Shown here: positions 1 to 9,410 of the stretch, one piece after another
Position numbering within the stretch: position 1 is the first letter of the stretch
Layout of the letters: each line of letters starts with the position of its first letter
DNA from: Saprospiraceae bacterium
Lineage (GTDB): Bacteria; Bacteroidota; Bacteroidia; Chitinophagales; Saprospiraceae
DNA length: 64,000 bases
Direction of reading: 5' to 3'
NCBI GenBank assembly: GCA_028285085.1
Contig: JANQQI010000113.1
Location: 62,001-126,000 of the forward strand
Notes under the pieces: model-generated
The model's database searches: none
Seen by the model: only the letters and a program-made list of their open reading frames with translations
What the model was told of the DNA's origin: nothing
Translations under genes and position numbers: made by a program

Positions 1-2
1 AA

Positions 3-3000
3 GTAAGAGAGATCGCTAAAGAGAGCGATTTCCCACTTCGCCAACAGATAGTTGAACGAATCAATAAAGAAGGGCCATTAAAAATCAAATGGTTTCGTTC
101 ACCTCTGGAACTCAGAACAGTTCTTTTAGATCAAACTCTAATCCCCATTTTAGAAGACTACGAATCGCAAATCGAGCTGGAAATTGTTTATGTACTTAAT
201 CAAAATGAAGCCGGACAATTTAAAGCCTTGGCTGGTCCTGCAGAATTAGAGGAAATCACCCGGCAATTAGTTTTGCAGGAGTATTATCCAGATCAATTCT
301 ACAGGTATTTAAAAATTAGAGGTGATGTACTATTCAGAGATGATTGGGAAAGCACTATTCAACTTTTAGGCTTATCAGTATCTCGCTTCAGATCTCAAAT
401 GCAAGAGGAAAACATCAAAAAACTTTTGCAAGAACATCATAATCACCTTGAAGCATCTTTTTCAGAATTTTATGATTCCCCTATACATATCAACAATCAG
501 CCTTTTTTCAATGACCCTGCCTCATTCGAAGAAAGTTGTTGTAATATTTTCCAATGCCTTTGGAATTGTTTGGAAGGTGAATTTGGAGAAGACCCCCTTG
601 AAACCTTTACGCTTTTCCGGGATATTTTTCAGGACTGTCCTGAATGCAGGTACCTTGCATTAAATAAATGTTGGGATTGTATTGAATCCCTTATTATTGT
701 AATTACTGATGTGGGAGAATGTATTCTTGATTGTATCGTTAATCCCTGTGATTTTGATGGAGAAATCAGTTGTCAAATTAAAGACGAGTATTGTCATAAG
801 ACCTACTCCATGCTTCCTACATACAATCCGGCAGGCCCTCCTATACCAGTAATATTTAGAAACGCTACTTGTGAAAAATGCCCAATCATAGAAGATTTCA
901 CCAATGCACTAGGTGATAGAATTCTGAGCATAAAAAGTTTTCCACGTGGCAGTGATAGCCCAATTCCGGGTGTCACCACTATAGGGGAGATATATAGTCA
1001 GACGCCGACTAGTTATAAATATAAATTTACGAAAAACGATGAGACGATTGATGAAAATACCGTAGTCGTACCGTCCAATGGAACACAACCGGTTACACTG
1101 ACTCTATTCAATATTGATAGTTATGATCCCGAACCGAACGATGTATTTGTTTTAGAATACGAAGGGATGGGAGGTTATGAAGAATGTTTCAAAGGCAAGT
1201 ATATCATCAATGTAAGTTGTCCTTTTGTCACTTTTTCGTATGAAGATGACGGATTTAGAATCACCTTACAGCAAGATGGTTATCCGATTGACTACTACAT
1301 CGATTATTATATTACAGATTTTGAAGGTAATTTACTGATAAACAGTTTTGGAACATTAAGTCAAAATGAAGAAACCCTGGTCCAAACCAACTTCGAGTAT
1401 GATGTCGAATATTGTTTAAACTATACAGTAATTCCGGCAACTCCGGGAGGTGGTCTCGGCATCCTGGCAGACTGTGCAGATCCTATTTGTATCATCACTG
1501 AAAAGTGTGAACTGAGTGCATTTACCATAGACCTGGACTATGAATCGTATATGGATGAATCTGCCCCCGGTGAAAACGATGGAAAAATTGTATTAGATGC
1601 AACCGGCGGATCGGGTGATTTCGTATTCATCAACCTAGCTTCCCCCGATGAATTTGGCTCAGAGACCTTTACAGGCCTGGGTGCCGGACTGCATTGTTTT
1701 GTAGCGATTGATTTAAATACAGGTTGTGAAAGTGATGCCTTTTGTCTTGAAATAGCCTTAGACTGCACGCCCGACGAAGGGCCTCAAATCAATAACGATG
1801 GGCAAATCGTAGGAGAAGATCCGCCTCCCGGAGGAGAGAATGATGGTAAACCCGACGAAAATGGCGAAAGACCTGAACAGCGGCCAAATGGTGATCGCCC
1901 CGGAGATGGTAATTCTGATGCTGATACTTCCTCTGCAACCGACGACCCCGGTAATAATGACGGTGCTTCATGCCTGGAGTTATCCTCAATTATCACCCAC
2001 CAATCTGGTGCTGGTTTGAATGATGGAAGTATTCAGGTCAATCCTAGCTTAGGCATTCCGCCTTATCATTTCTACTGGGCTGACATTCCGGGAGAAGGCA
2101 TAAATATTCGAAGCAATCTGGCCCCCGGAGAATACTGTATTACAGTATACGCCGACTTTGAAAACGGTTGTTGCACTGCTTACGAGTGCTTTACTGTACT
2201 TGGTGTTTGCGATGTCAGTTCAATCGAGGTTCCGGTCATTGATCAAGATTCTCCGACTTCCTGTAATAGTAATGATGGGATTCTTAAGATTGATGCTACG
2301 CAGATCACTGGCGGAACATCCCCCTATAGTTTCAATTGGAGTAATGGTTCGACTAATTCCGCACTTTTTGGCCTGGCTGCTGGGAATTACTCCGTTACGA
2401 TCACGGATGACAACGGTTGTTCTACCACCGAGTCTATGGTACTGGAGGCATTAAATCCATTGCTTTTAAACCCACAGGTCATCAGCACCACCTACCCTGA
2501 CTGTGATGGTGCCATTGAATTAAAAATTCAAAATGGTATTCCTCCTTATAGCGTTACTCTAAGCCTGAATGGCCAGATGGTCAATTCTTATGAAGGGAAC
2601 AGTTCTGTTTTCACTTTCGATGGATTATGCGTAGGCAACTATACCATTACAGTGGAAGACGGTGGAGGCTGTACAGCTACTGAAGATGTTAATCTTGAAG
2701 CCTGTGGTTTTATCGTCATTGACGATCCGGTGATCACCAATTCCATTGGTTGCCAAAATTCAGCTGGAGAACCTTACACTACCGGTTCTATTGATTTTGG
2801 AACAAGTACGCCTGAAACTGGCCTGCCTCCTTATACTTACGCATGGAGTAATGGTGCCAATACTTTATCCATTAGTGATTTGGCCGTTGGGCAATACTTC
2901 TTGACGATCACCGACAATGGTGGCTGTTCAACTGTATATAGCTACCTCATAGGTACGGAAAATAGCGTCAATGAGTTTTCTGTATCCATTGTTGATATCC

Positions 3001-6000
3001 AGCACGATATGCAGAATAATTGCGAAGGCAGTATTACCGCACACATTTATTACACTGGAAATAGTGGATATATCAATGTCGATATATTACCTGGATTCCA
3101 ATCCTTCGAGCTACCAAAACTTGGTAGTGCCATTGATGAAGAAGTGACATTCACTGGGCTATGTGCCGGAGAGTATACCATTGTTGCGGCTACACAGGAG
3201 GGTGAGCCAGCTATAGTAGCATGTGAGATTGAACAACAGACCACGGTCATCGCATGTCCTGATTTTCAAATACTCACCGAACCAGAAATCATCAATCCTT
3301 CGAATTGCAACGCAAACGATGGTTCCATCACTTATTCATCGGCCAATCCAAGTGGGGGAACACCACCGTATAACTGGATTTGGAGTAATGCCACAAACAG
3401 CGAATACAGCATTGATAATCTTGAGACTGGTATATATTCCCTAACCGTAGTAGATGCTAATGGCTGCATGATCGAAAAAACATTTGATCTTACCGTACCT
3501 AACGATGCCGGTTATACTGAATTACAGATTGTGCAACAGCCGATTAATGGTTGTGACGGTGAGATTCTCGTAACAGGTATTCCAGGAGTATCACTTACTT
3601 TGATCTTACCAAATGGACAAGATGTTCAAGGTGTAATCAATATCCTAAATCAAGCTACGTTTGACGACCTCTGCGTTGGTGATTACACACTTACCGCAAC
3701 AGATGCTAACGGCTGTGAGGAGATTATTGAGTTCAATCTTGCAGGCTGTGATCCAATTACTTCTCTGGGTACTGTCGATGCTAATCCTCCTCTTAATTGT
3801 GGAGATGCTAACGGTAGTATTAGATTTATAACGACCCCATCAGGAGGTATGGCTCCGTACACTTACCTTGCCACCGATGAAAATGGCAATACTTATAGTC
3901 CACAACCAGGCAGTAATATTATTAATAATCTACCATCTAGCATGTATACGATCACAGTTACGGATGCATTAGATTGTTCTGCCGAATTTATGATTGAACT
4001 ATTATCAACGGGAGAGCCAGAACTCGCCGCCTCTGAGGTTGAACCTGAATGTGAAGACGAAGCAAATGGTGAAATCTTATTGTTCATTACCAATAATGGT
4101 TCGGGCACAGTTAATAACACATTCAGCATTGTCCCGACATTGCCAACCGTCCAAATTAATGAGGATAATACTTCCGCTGAGATCACAGGTCTGGAAACTG
4201 GTAATTACAATGTGGTGGTTACTACAGATAATGGTTGTTCATCAACGTTTCCGTTCTTTGTTGATGAAATTTTGAGCACCGGCGTTTTCCAATTCACCTC
4301 GACACCAACTGTCTCCACATCCTGTCCATTTCAAGCTACCGGTGGAGTAAGCATTAGTGTAGCGGGTGGTAATCCAGGTTATAGTTTACGCTTAAAAAAT
4401 GTGAATAATCCTCAGTCCGTTTTCTACACCCCGGCAATCGGCCCTGAGCCTTATACCGCAAATTTTGAGAACATCCCCGCTGGCACCTATACATTAAGGG
4501 CCAAAGATGATTGCGATCGGGAAATTTTTTACCCGGAGCAAATTACTATCAACGCCTTCCCGGCCATGAACATTGAGCTCAACGCTTTGAGTGAATGCCA
4601 AGAAGGTTTAGTAAGTACGGACTTGGTGGTCCAGGGCCCCGGTACTGCTGTTGAATTCGAATGGAGCAATGGTGCGACCACTCAAAATCTACAAAACGTT
4701 CAGCCAGGCACTTATTCCGTTACAGTTACAGATGCCAATGGCTGCACAGAAAGTGCTCAAGTGACCCTTGAGGCTTATATTGAAGTATCCACAGAATTAC
4801 GTAGAGAATTCAACGTCTGCTGGTATGAAGGTCGCGTAGTTGGAGCAGGCCTTTTAGAAATCAGAATTGAAAACGGTCTGCCAATTCCCGGAGTAGGTTT
4901 TGAGTATGACATGACAGGACCTGATGGCTATAATCAAAGTGGAAGTACAACCGATCGTGACCTTGAATTCGCTAATATTTTAGAAGGTGGTGAATTCACC
5001 CTGGAGGTTACCGATAAGTGCGCGACTTATACTTTCACCTTTAACTTGGCTAATCAAGTTATTATGGCAGATGATATTAGTACCGGTGCCTTTCCTCAAT
5101 GTATTGCTCAAGAAGAATGCGACGGTCGTTTACTCGAATTCCCCGCAGGATTAGCGACACCCGATAAGCCCGCTCAGGTATCAGGACTAGGGGATGTTTG
5201 GATAGAAATTAATAACGATTGTACTTATGAGGTTTTATGCCGAAATGGAGGGTATCCAAGTAGTTTAGTGGAATATCAATTTACCGGTATAACAGGAACC
5301 GGAGAAACGCTTTCGCCGTATTATCAAGGGTCTTATGATCCCGAAAACCCCGATGATGCTATTTGTGAAGAGCTCACCTTCTGTAAAGTCAATGTCAACA
5401 TCGTTGATGCCGTGTACGGCTATAGTGTACAAGGAACTGAATATCGTGAAACAGATCGTGTCTCTCGTCCTGAATTATTAACTGAAGAAACTTATGTTTC
5501 GAATCAGGGAGCAGAATATTTGGTATGCGATTGGAGTACGGAGGATTTATTTGTAGTGTATTGTTCAGGTGAGATTATTTATCAGTCTTGTGTTCCAATA
5601 TGCAGCGGGTCCAACCAAACCTTGACTTCGCAGTTGGATGCTGATAACTGTCAGATGATATACACTTGTACAACAACCGACGATGAAGGCAACACAACGG
5701 CTTCTACTCAAGTAGAAGATATACCAACTCAAAACTGTTTTTATTACAATCCAAGTGGCCCTTCTATCTGGACAGAAATCGAGATTTGTACAGCAGGTGA
5801 AAGCATTACTGTATTAAACGAAAATGTAGGCCACCAGGAAGAAACGCCGGAAGAGGCTGAAATGTGCTGTGTCGCCTACGGTTTCCGATGTCCCTATGCA
5901 CTTTTACCTGATCTACCCGCCGACTCCAGAAATGAACTGACCGGTGAACCTTTTGAGATTGAAAAGTCATTTGAGACCAAAATCTTCCCGAACCCCATGA

Positions 6001-6227
6001 ATGATCAGTTTACCGTGGAATACCATGTAGAAAAAGCTACAAAAACAACGGTAGAACTATTGTCATTGACCGGGCAGGTTATTCAAAAAATAGTGGTCGA
6101 CTCGCATACTGGTTGGAATAATTTAGAATTTAATGTAGACCATCAAACCAGTAGTGGTATCCTATTTTTAAGAATCCAAAACGGGAATGATGACACAGAA
6201 CTTCATAAAGTGGTTAGAATGAAGTAA
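3..6227 (+). CDS. Giant secreted SprB-repeat adhesin-like protein with T9SS type A sorting domain (5' end outside window)
   Basis: The frame is open from base 3 to a TAA at 6225-6227, so the gene starts left of the window; at least 2074 residues are visible. The first ~290 residues (nt 3-890) are non-repetitive and rich in Cys and aromatics. A low-complexity Asp/Gly/Pro/Asn linker follows at about nt 1780-1965. From nt 1990 to about 4780 there are Ig-like modules of the SprB type (motifs such as 'PYSFNWSNGST', 'GTYSVTVTDANGC') alternating with a second Cys-containing module ('GLCVGNYTITVEDGGGC'). The last ~80 residues are a T9SS type A sorting domain beginning 'KIFPNPMNDQF' and ending in basic 'VVRMK'. 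SprB is the gliding adhesin of Flavobacterium johnsoniae. Export across the outer membrane and an adhesive role are inferred from the family. A TTG at 228 could be read as a start, but the open upstream frame and the lack of a signal peptide there argue against it. Confidence 0.85.
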   Translation, partial: VREIAKESDFPLRQQIVERINKEGPLKIKWFRSPLELRTVLLDQTLIPILEDYESQIELEIVYVLNQNEAGQFKALAGPAELEEITRQLVLQEYYPDQFYRYLKIRGDVLFRDDWESTIQLLGLSVSRFRSQMQEENIKKLLQEHHNHLEASFSEFYDSPIHINNQPFFNDPASFEESCCNIFQCLWNCLEGEFGEDPLETFTLFRDIFQDCPECRYLALNKCWDCIESLIIVITDVGECILDCIVNPCDFDGEISCQIKDEYCHKTYSMLPTYNPAGPPIPVIFRNATCEKCPIIEDFTNALGDRILSIKSFPRGSDSPIPGVTTIGEIYSQTPTSYKYKFTKNDETIDENTVVVPSNGTQPVTLTLFNIDSYDPEPNDVFVLEYEGMGGYEECFKGKYIINVSCPFVTFSYEDDGFRITLQQDGYPIDYYIDYYITDFEGNLLINSFGTLSQNEETLVQTNFEYDVEYCLNYTVIPATPGGGLGILADCADPICIITEKCELSAFTIDLDYESYMDESAPGENDGKIVLDATGGSGDFVFINLASPDEFGSETFTGLGAGLHCFVAIDLNTGCESDAFCLEIALDCTPDEGPQINNDGQIVGEDPPPGGENDGKPDENGERPEQRPNGDRPGDGNSDADTSSATDDPGNNDGASCLELSSIITHQSGAGLNDGSIQVNPSLGIPPYHFYWADIPGEGINIRSNLAPGEYCITVYADFENGCCTAYECFTVLGVCDVSSIEVPVIDQDSPTSCNSNDGILKIDATQITGGTSPYSFNWSNGSTNSALFGLAAGNYSVTITDDNGCSTTESMVLEALNPLLLNPQVISTTYPDCDGAIELKIQNGIPPYSVTLSLNGQMVNSYEGNSSVFTFDGLCVGNYTITVEDGGGCTATEDVNLEACGFIVIDDPVITNSIGCQNSAGEPYTTGSIDFGTSTPETGLPPYTYAWSNGANTLSISDLAVGQYFLTITDNGGCSTVYSYLIGTENSVNEFSVSIVDIQHDMQNNCEGSITAHIYYTGNSGYINVDILPGFQSFELPKLGSAIDEEVTFTGLCAGEYTIVAATQEGEPAIVACEIEQQTTVIACPDFQILTEPEIINPSNCNANDGSITYSSANPSGGTPPYNWIWSNATNSEYSIDNLETGIYSLTVVDANGCMIEKTFDLTVPNDAGYTELQIVQQPINGCDGEILVTGIPGVSLTLILPNGQDVQGVINILNQATFDDLCVGDYTLTATDANGCEEIIEFNLAGCDPITSLGTVDANPPLNCGDANGSIRFITTPSGGMAPYTYLATDENGNTYSPQPGSNIINNLPSSMYTITVTDALDCSAEFMIELLSTGEPELAASEVEPECEDEANGEILLFITNNGSGTVNNTFSIVPTLPTVQINEDNTSAEITGLETGNYNVVVTTDNGCSSTFPFFVDEILSTGVFQFTSTPTVSTSCPFQATGGVSISVAGGNPGYSLRLKNVNNPQSVFYTPAIGPEPYTANFENIPAGTYTLRAKDDCDREIFYPEQITINAFPAMNIELNALSECQEGLVSTDLVVQGPGTAVEFEWSNGATTQNLQNVQPGTYSVTVTDANGCTESAQVTLEAYIEVSTELRREFNVCWYEGRVVGAGLLEIRIENGLPIPGVGFEYDMTGPDGYNQSGSTTDRDLEFANILEGGEFTLEVTDKCATYTFTFNLANQVIMADDISTGAFPQCIAQEECDGRLLEFPAGLATPDKPAQVSGLGDVWIEINNDCTYEVLCRNGGYPSSLVEYQFTGITGTGETLSPYYQGSYDPENPDDAICEELTFCKVNVNIVDAVYGYSVQGTEYRETDRVSRPELLTEETYVSNQGAEYLVCDWSTEDLFVVYCSGEIIYQSCVPICSGSNQTLTSQLDADNCQMIYTCTTTDDEGNTTASTQVEDIPTQNCFYYNPSGPSIWTEIEICTAGESITVLNENVGHQEETPEEAEMCCVAYGFRCPYALLPDLPADSRNELTGEPFEIEKSFETKIFPNPMNDQFTVEYHVEKATKTTVELLSLTGQVIQKIVVDSHTGWNNLEFNVDHQTSSGILFLRIQNGNDDTELHKVVRMK
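1990..4780 (+). repeat. Alternating two-type Ig-like module array inside the giant protein
   Basis: In-frame protein repeats, not DNA satellites. Type A modules (SprB-like, about 70 residues, 'GGTxPYxFxWSNG...GxYxVTVTDxNGC') lie near nt 1990, 2250, 2745, 3290, 3780 and 4600. Type B modules ('C(D/E)G.I...GLC.G.YT...GC') lie near nt 2480, 2990 and 3530. A and B alternate through the middle of the array, giving a super-repeat of about 170-190 residues. Confidence 0.7.
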
Positions 6228-6560
6228 GCCAATTTAAAACTTAGTTTTCATAAACTAGTTTCTAACGGTATCGGAATTATCCGGTGCCGTTTTTTATTTT
6301 ACCTATGTTTTCTTTTGTCAGGTATAACACACTTTTCCACCCCCTACTTGTTGTTATTTAAATATTATTGTTATAAATTATGTTTTTCCTACCTCAGGTT
6401 TGCCCATTGAGGCGAACAGTTACTTTGCCTAAGTGATTTTTTAAAATACCAATTCATCTTTATCCTATCTCAGGGTGATCCAGATGCACTCTTCCTCTTT
6501 GCCTAATGTGTATGCACTCGTTGTGGTATTTTTTATTTAATCACTTTAAATATTTTAATT
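6228..6560 (+). other. Intergenic region between two T9SS genes
   Basis: Non-coding in all frames as far as can be seen. It holds the terminator at 6266-6300 and then AT-rich DNA leading to the gene at 6561. The octamer ATGCACTC occurs twice (near 6483 and 6510). No convincing TAnnTTTG promoter box was found, although the terminator implies that the downstream gene has its own promoter. Confidence 0.5.
6266..6300 (+). terminator. Rho-independent terminator after the giant adhesin gene
   Basis: Stem CGGTATCGG (6266-6274) pairs with CCGGTGCCG (6281-6289) through nine pairs, two of them G-T. The loop is AATTAT, followed at once by six T's and a further T-rich run. Confidence 0.85.
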
Positions 6561-7523
6561 ATGAAAAACACAACCCGCCTCAGCATCACATGCATGATGT
6601 GTTTCGTCTTCAGTTTATTCATGTCATTATCGCTACAGTCACAGGATGGTCCACTCTATCCGAGTGACTGTGACTCAGAGATTAATTTAGCCTATTTTGA
6701 GTATGAAGCCAATGGACTTACCGTTACTTTTTACGCCGTCAATGCATTGAGTTTTATCGGACATCGATGGGATTTTGATGATGGAAATGGATTAAATAAC
6801 TACCCCTCCGGACAATCCCAATGGACGATTACCTACCCGGGGCCTGGTACTTACGAAGTCTATCACTATCACGCTGATTACCCTTGTACCGCCACGATCA
6901 CACTACCGATTACGCCACCGTGTACCGATAATATCTTCAGCATTGGTACATTTTGTAATTTCAGTGATCCCCTCCCTTGTGATCCTTGTGAAGTAGAAGT
7001 GAATAATTATCTGGATTTATGTCTGATCAATCAGGATGGCTTTCGCATCTATGAATTGGGATTACCCGCCGGCGTCTCTGGCTGGACCGTCAATGGCGTT
7101 GCGCAAGGCGGTGGCGCTTGTATCGCTCTCACTCCTTTTGATCCAATGGAAACTTACGAGGTCTGCGCCACCATTATTTTTTACGACGTAGATGGCTCAA
7201 CCTGTGATGAAACCGTTTGTACCATTATTGGCGACTGCGGTGAAATGCGTCGATCGGAAAATCATCATCAAACGAATGCCATCGACTTTGATGCTTTTCC
7301 TAATCCGACCCAATCGGCGCTTAACATCAAAAATCCATCCCCACATTTGGTCTATGCCCAACTATTCGGCATGGATGGACAACAGGTCAAAATCCTAAAC
7401 CTTCCCGCCTCAAGTACGCAAAGTCTGGCGCTCCACCAATTGCCCTCAGGCATTTATACGCTACAGATATTTGATGGAAATGGAAAAACGCTACACAGTA
7501 AACGCATTGTCGTGAATAAATAA
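6561..7523 (+). CDS. Secreted PKD-like protein with T9SS type A sorting domain
   Basis: 320 residues. A signal peptide (about residues 1-28, ending near 'LSLQSQDG') is followed by a PKD-like region containing the typical 'WDFDDGNG' turn and 'PGPGTYEVYHYH', then a Cys-rich section with several CxxC-like pairs. A type A sorting domain follows from about residue 243 ('FDAFPNPTQSALNIK' to 'RIVVNK'). PKD folds are usually beta-sandwich spacers or binding domains in extracellular proteins; no catalytic motif is seen. The ATG at 6561 sits directly before the signal peptide. The gene lies downstream of the giant adhesin but is separated from it by a terminator, and it converges on the sigma/anti-sigma pair. 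Function beyond 'secreted surface protein' is unknown. Confidence 0.85.
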   Translation: MKNTTRLSITCMMCFVFSLFMSLSLQSQDGPLYPSDCDSEINLAYFEYEANGLTVTFYAVNALSFIGHRWDFDDGNGLNNYPSGQSQWTITYPGPGTYEVYHYHADYPCTATITLPITPPCTDNIFSIGTFCNFSDPLPCDPCEVEVNNYLDLCLINQDGFRIYELGLPAGVSGWTVNGVAQGGGACIALTPFDPMETYEVCATIIFYDVDGSTCDETVCTIIGDCGEMRRSENHHQTNAIDFDAFPNPTQSALNIKNPSPHLVYAQLFGMDGQQVKILNLPASSTQSLALHQLPSGIYTLQIFDGNGKTLHSKRIVVNK

Positions 7524-7545
7524 GGCGACACTCGCTTTCACGTAA

Positions 7546-7577
7546 AAAGCCCGCTGATAATGACCAGCGGGCTTTCC
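7546..7577. terminator. Bidirectional terminator between convergent genes
   Basis: A perfect 11-bp inverted repeat: AAAGCCCGCTG (7546-7556) and CAGCGGGCTTT (7565-7575), loop ATAATGAC. A-rich and T-rich flanks let it act for both the plus-strand gene ending at 7523 and the minus-strand gene ending at 7600. Confidence 0.9.
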
Positions 7578-7599
7578 TTTTGAGGGTACTATCAGATAT

Positions 7600-8358
7600 T
7601 TATTTTAAATCATCTAGTGCGTCCAGCAATTCCACCGCCGCCGCGTGGTGGTCGGCTCCCGAGTCGGCGGCTAAGGATTGGAGCAAGGCTTGGGCTGAAG
7701 CGACATTGCTTTCTTTTAGATAGGCCAATGCACTATACCAACGTGCCTGATCTGCGTAATTAAAATCTTGTCGGTCCAGAATCTGTTGAAAATACTGGCG
7801 AGCAGTGGCAGGTTGATTTAATTCTAATTGCATAATACCGGCCACCAGGAGCCATTCCGAAGTATTGGCTGATTGGTCTTGCAGCTGCGCTTGGAGCAAA
7901 GGCCAAGCCGCAGCGTAATCACCTGCTCGATATAATTCCTCGATCCGCCGCAAATCGGCTTCTCCGTCGGAGCGGCGGCCACTGTTCAAATCATAAGCAG
8001 CGTAATAATCGACATAAAGCATTTCGGGAGAGCTGGCGCCTGAGCCCCAAAACCACCAGCCCAGCGCAGCGATGAGAAGCAAAATGGTCGCTGCCGCCGC
8101 TAAGCGTGGCCAAAGTGGGCGCACTCGGGCGACGGTCGCAGGGCTTTCGCCAAAGGCTTCGGTGTGAATATTTTGCAGTTTTTGCTTGAGGGCCTGGCGT
8201 GCGTGCGTTTCGATGCCATCGATGAGTTCGCGGCGCTGGGCAACCGCTAGCTGTAGCTCGATATCTTGCGTGAGCTGCACACGGAATTCGGCTGCCTCAT
8301 CTTCAGGCAGGCGGCCCAGAATAAAATCGTCGATCTTGCTATTGTTGTTAGTATCCAT
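7600..8358 (-). CDS. Single-pass membrane protein with TPR-like periplasmic part; probable anti-sigma partner
   Basis: 252 residues. The N-terminal ~80 residues (pattern 'DDFILGRLPEDEAAEF' then a helical 'AQRRELIDGIETHARQ') resemble the cytoplasmic part of Bacteroidota anti-sigma-like proteins. One transmembrane segment spans about residues 84-105 ('LAAAATILLLIAALGWWFW'). The remaining ~145 residues are helical and TPR-like ('AWPLLQAQLQ', 'PATARQYFQQIL', 'ADQARWYSALAYL'). It starts 7 nt after the stop of the ECF sigma gene, so the two are almost certainly co-transcribed. Inference: the N-terminus holds the sigma factor while the TPR part senses or docks something in the periplasm. No zinc-binding HxxxCxxC motif is seen, so it is not a classical ZAS anti-sigma. 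Confidence 0.75.
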   Translation of the reverse strand: MDTNNNSKIDDFILGRLPEDEAAEFRVQLTQDIELQLAVAQRRELIDGIETHARQALKQKLQNIHTEAFGESPATVARVRPLWPRLAAAATILLLIAALGWWFWGSGASSPEMLYVDYYAAYDLNSGRRSDGEADLRRIEELYRAGDYAAAWPLLQAQLQDQSANTSEWLLVAGIMQLELNQPATARQYFQQILDRQDFNYADQARWYSALAYLKESNVASAQALLQSLAADSGADHHAAAVELLDALDDLK

Positions 8359-8365
8359 TTTGCTG

Positions 8366-8947
8366 TTACTTTAAGGCATTTTTGAAGCCTGGCAGAGATT
8401 GCAACAAAGCTTTTAGACGCTTCATACAGTTCGACTTTTTATTCTTAGCCACCTGTTCGTTAGCAAAGCCCATTTGCTCGGCAATGGTCTTCATCCGTTG
8501 GCGCTCGAAATAAAAAAGCGTAAGTACACGCTTGCAATCGTCTCCCAGTCTGTTCATCAGCTCAGCGACCAGCGTCTGGCGCTCGTTGGTTTCGACTATC
8601 GTCAGACTTTCCGCGGGAATTGGAATCGACTCAATGGTATCATCAATTCCGGTTAGTCGTTTTTGGCGGCGTAAGCTATTGCGCCAAAGATTTTTACAAA
8701 CCGAATACAGATACGTTCGAATCGAACAACTTAGCGTTAATTCTTTTAAACGAATCTTCTCATAAAAAACAATTATCGCATCCTGAAAAATGTCGGCAGC
8801 ATCGGCCTCCGTACCATTATTTTTGGTAATAAAGGCCGCGATGACCGGATAATCACGCGTGTACAGATAACGTAACATTCGATCTCGCTCTGCTTGAATT
8901 TCTGACTGCAACCCCGCTAATATTTGCTCATCGGGTAGCTGATTCAT
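8366..8947 (-). CDS. ECF-type RNA polymerase sigma-70 factor
   Basis: 193 residues, usual length for an ECF sigma factor. The sigma-2 region spans about residues 25-95, with the core-binding helix 'ADIFQDAIIVFYEKI' and the -10-recognition helix 'RTYLYSVCKNLWRNSLRR'. The sigma-4 helix-turn-helix lies at about residues 125-180 ('MKTIAEQMGFANEQVAKNK'). No sigma-3 domain is present. It directs RNA polymerase to a small regulon, typically for envelope or surface functions. It forms a two-gene operon with the downstream membrane partner. A TACCTTTG -7 box lies 34 bases upstream. Its targets cannot be told from the sequence. Confidence 0.92.
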   Translation of the reverse strand: MNQLPDEQILAGLQSEIQAERDRMLRYLYTRDYPVIAAFITKNNGTEADAADIFQDAIIVFYEKIRLKELTLSCSIRTYLYSVCKNLWRNSLRRQKRLTGIDDTIESIPIPAESLTIVETNERQTLVAELMNRLGDDCKRVLTLFYFERQRMKTIAEQMGFANEQVAKNKKSNCMKRLKALLQSLPGFKNALK

Positions 8948-9249
8948 TGAACAGTATAATGGTTAATACAACAAATTTGACAAAGGTAACTTTTCATCGA
9001 CAAATCCTTTTCCTAAACCGGGAGGACTTGAATGTCCTGACAAATATGCGTTGCTTTTACTGAGAAATACAATGCAAGGGGGGAATTAAGACATTGTTCC
9101 CAACGAATTTCGACAGCTACATTCCATTTCTGGGGTGCCTTTTACCCGATTTATCTAGGCTCAAAGTTAAAATATGGGCTATTTTAAGAAAAAAACAAAA
9201 GATTGGGCAATCGACTGTTACCTTTTCTCCACGACGGTTATAAAGGGTT
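8948..9249. other. Divergent intergenic region, upstream half
   Basis: No ORF with recognisable homology. It holds the minus-strand promoter box for the sigma gene (8981-8988) and presumably the promoter of the plus-strand gene at 9411. The rest is unremarkable AT-rich sequence. The next 120 bases are strongly structured and are listed separately. Confidence 0.5.
8981..8988 (-). promoter_or_regulatory. Bacteroidota -7 box (TACCTTTG) of the sigma operon
   Basis: TACCTTTG on the minus strand matches the Bacteroidota TAnnTTTG consensus and gives a leader of about 30 nt before the ATG at 8947. A TTTG further upstream (9001-9004) is only 12 nt away, shorter than the usual spacing of about 20, so the -33 element is uncertain. 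Confidence 0.55.
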
Positions 9250-9372
9250 GGAAAGTAATGAATAGAAAACGAATTCGTAAATCTCTGCACATCAAGATCA
9301 CCTAGCCGCTACTTGCGGTTAGTTTCTATTCATTCTTTCCAAGTAGCACCTTCCGGCCCTGTCGGAGGGTGC
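9250..9372 (+). other. Highly structured leader region (three inverted repeats)
   Basis: Three pairings lie close together. The first is a long arm at 9250-9270 pairing with 9322-9340 (about 18 of 19 bases, one bulge on the left arm). The second, enclosed by the first, is a hairpin CTAGCCGC/GCGGTTAG at 9302-9322. The third is GCACCTTCCG (9346-9355) with CGGAGGGTGC (9363-9372), loop GCCCTGT. The last hairpin ends 38 nt before the ATG at 9411 and is not followed by a clean T-run, so it is not an obvious terminator. It could be a structured 5' UTR, a small RNA or a mobile palindromic element. Confidence 0.55.
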
Positions 9373-9410
9373 GTTTACTAACGCTCTTTTCCAAATACTT
9401 AAAAGAATGA

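Noticed and set aside
228-230. TTG at 228 as the start of the giant protein
   Set aside because: The frame is open to the left window edge, no signal peptide follows 228, and the upstream residues look like normal coding sequence.
1990-4780. CRISPR-like or satellite repeats
   Set aside because: Repeats are protein-level Ig modules of about 70 residues with variable DNA; there are no short identical repeats with unique spacers.
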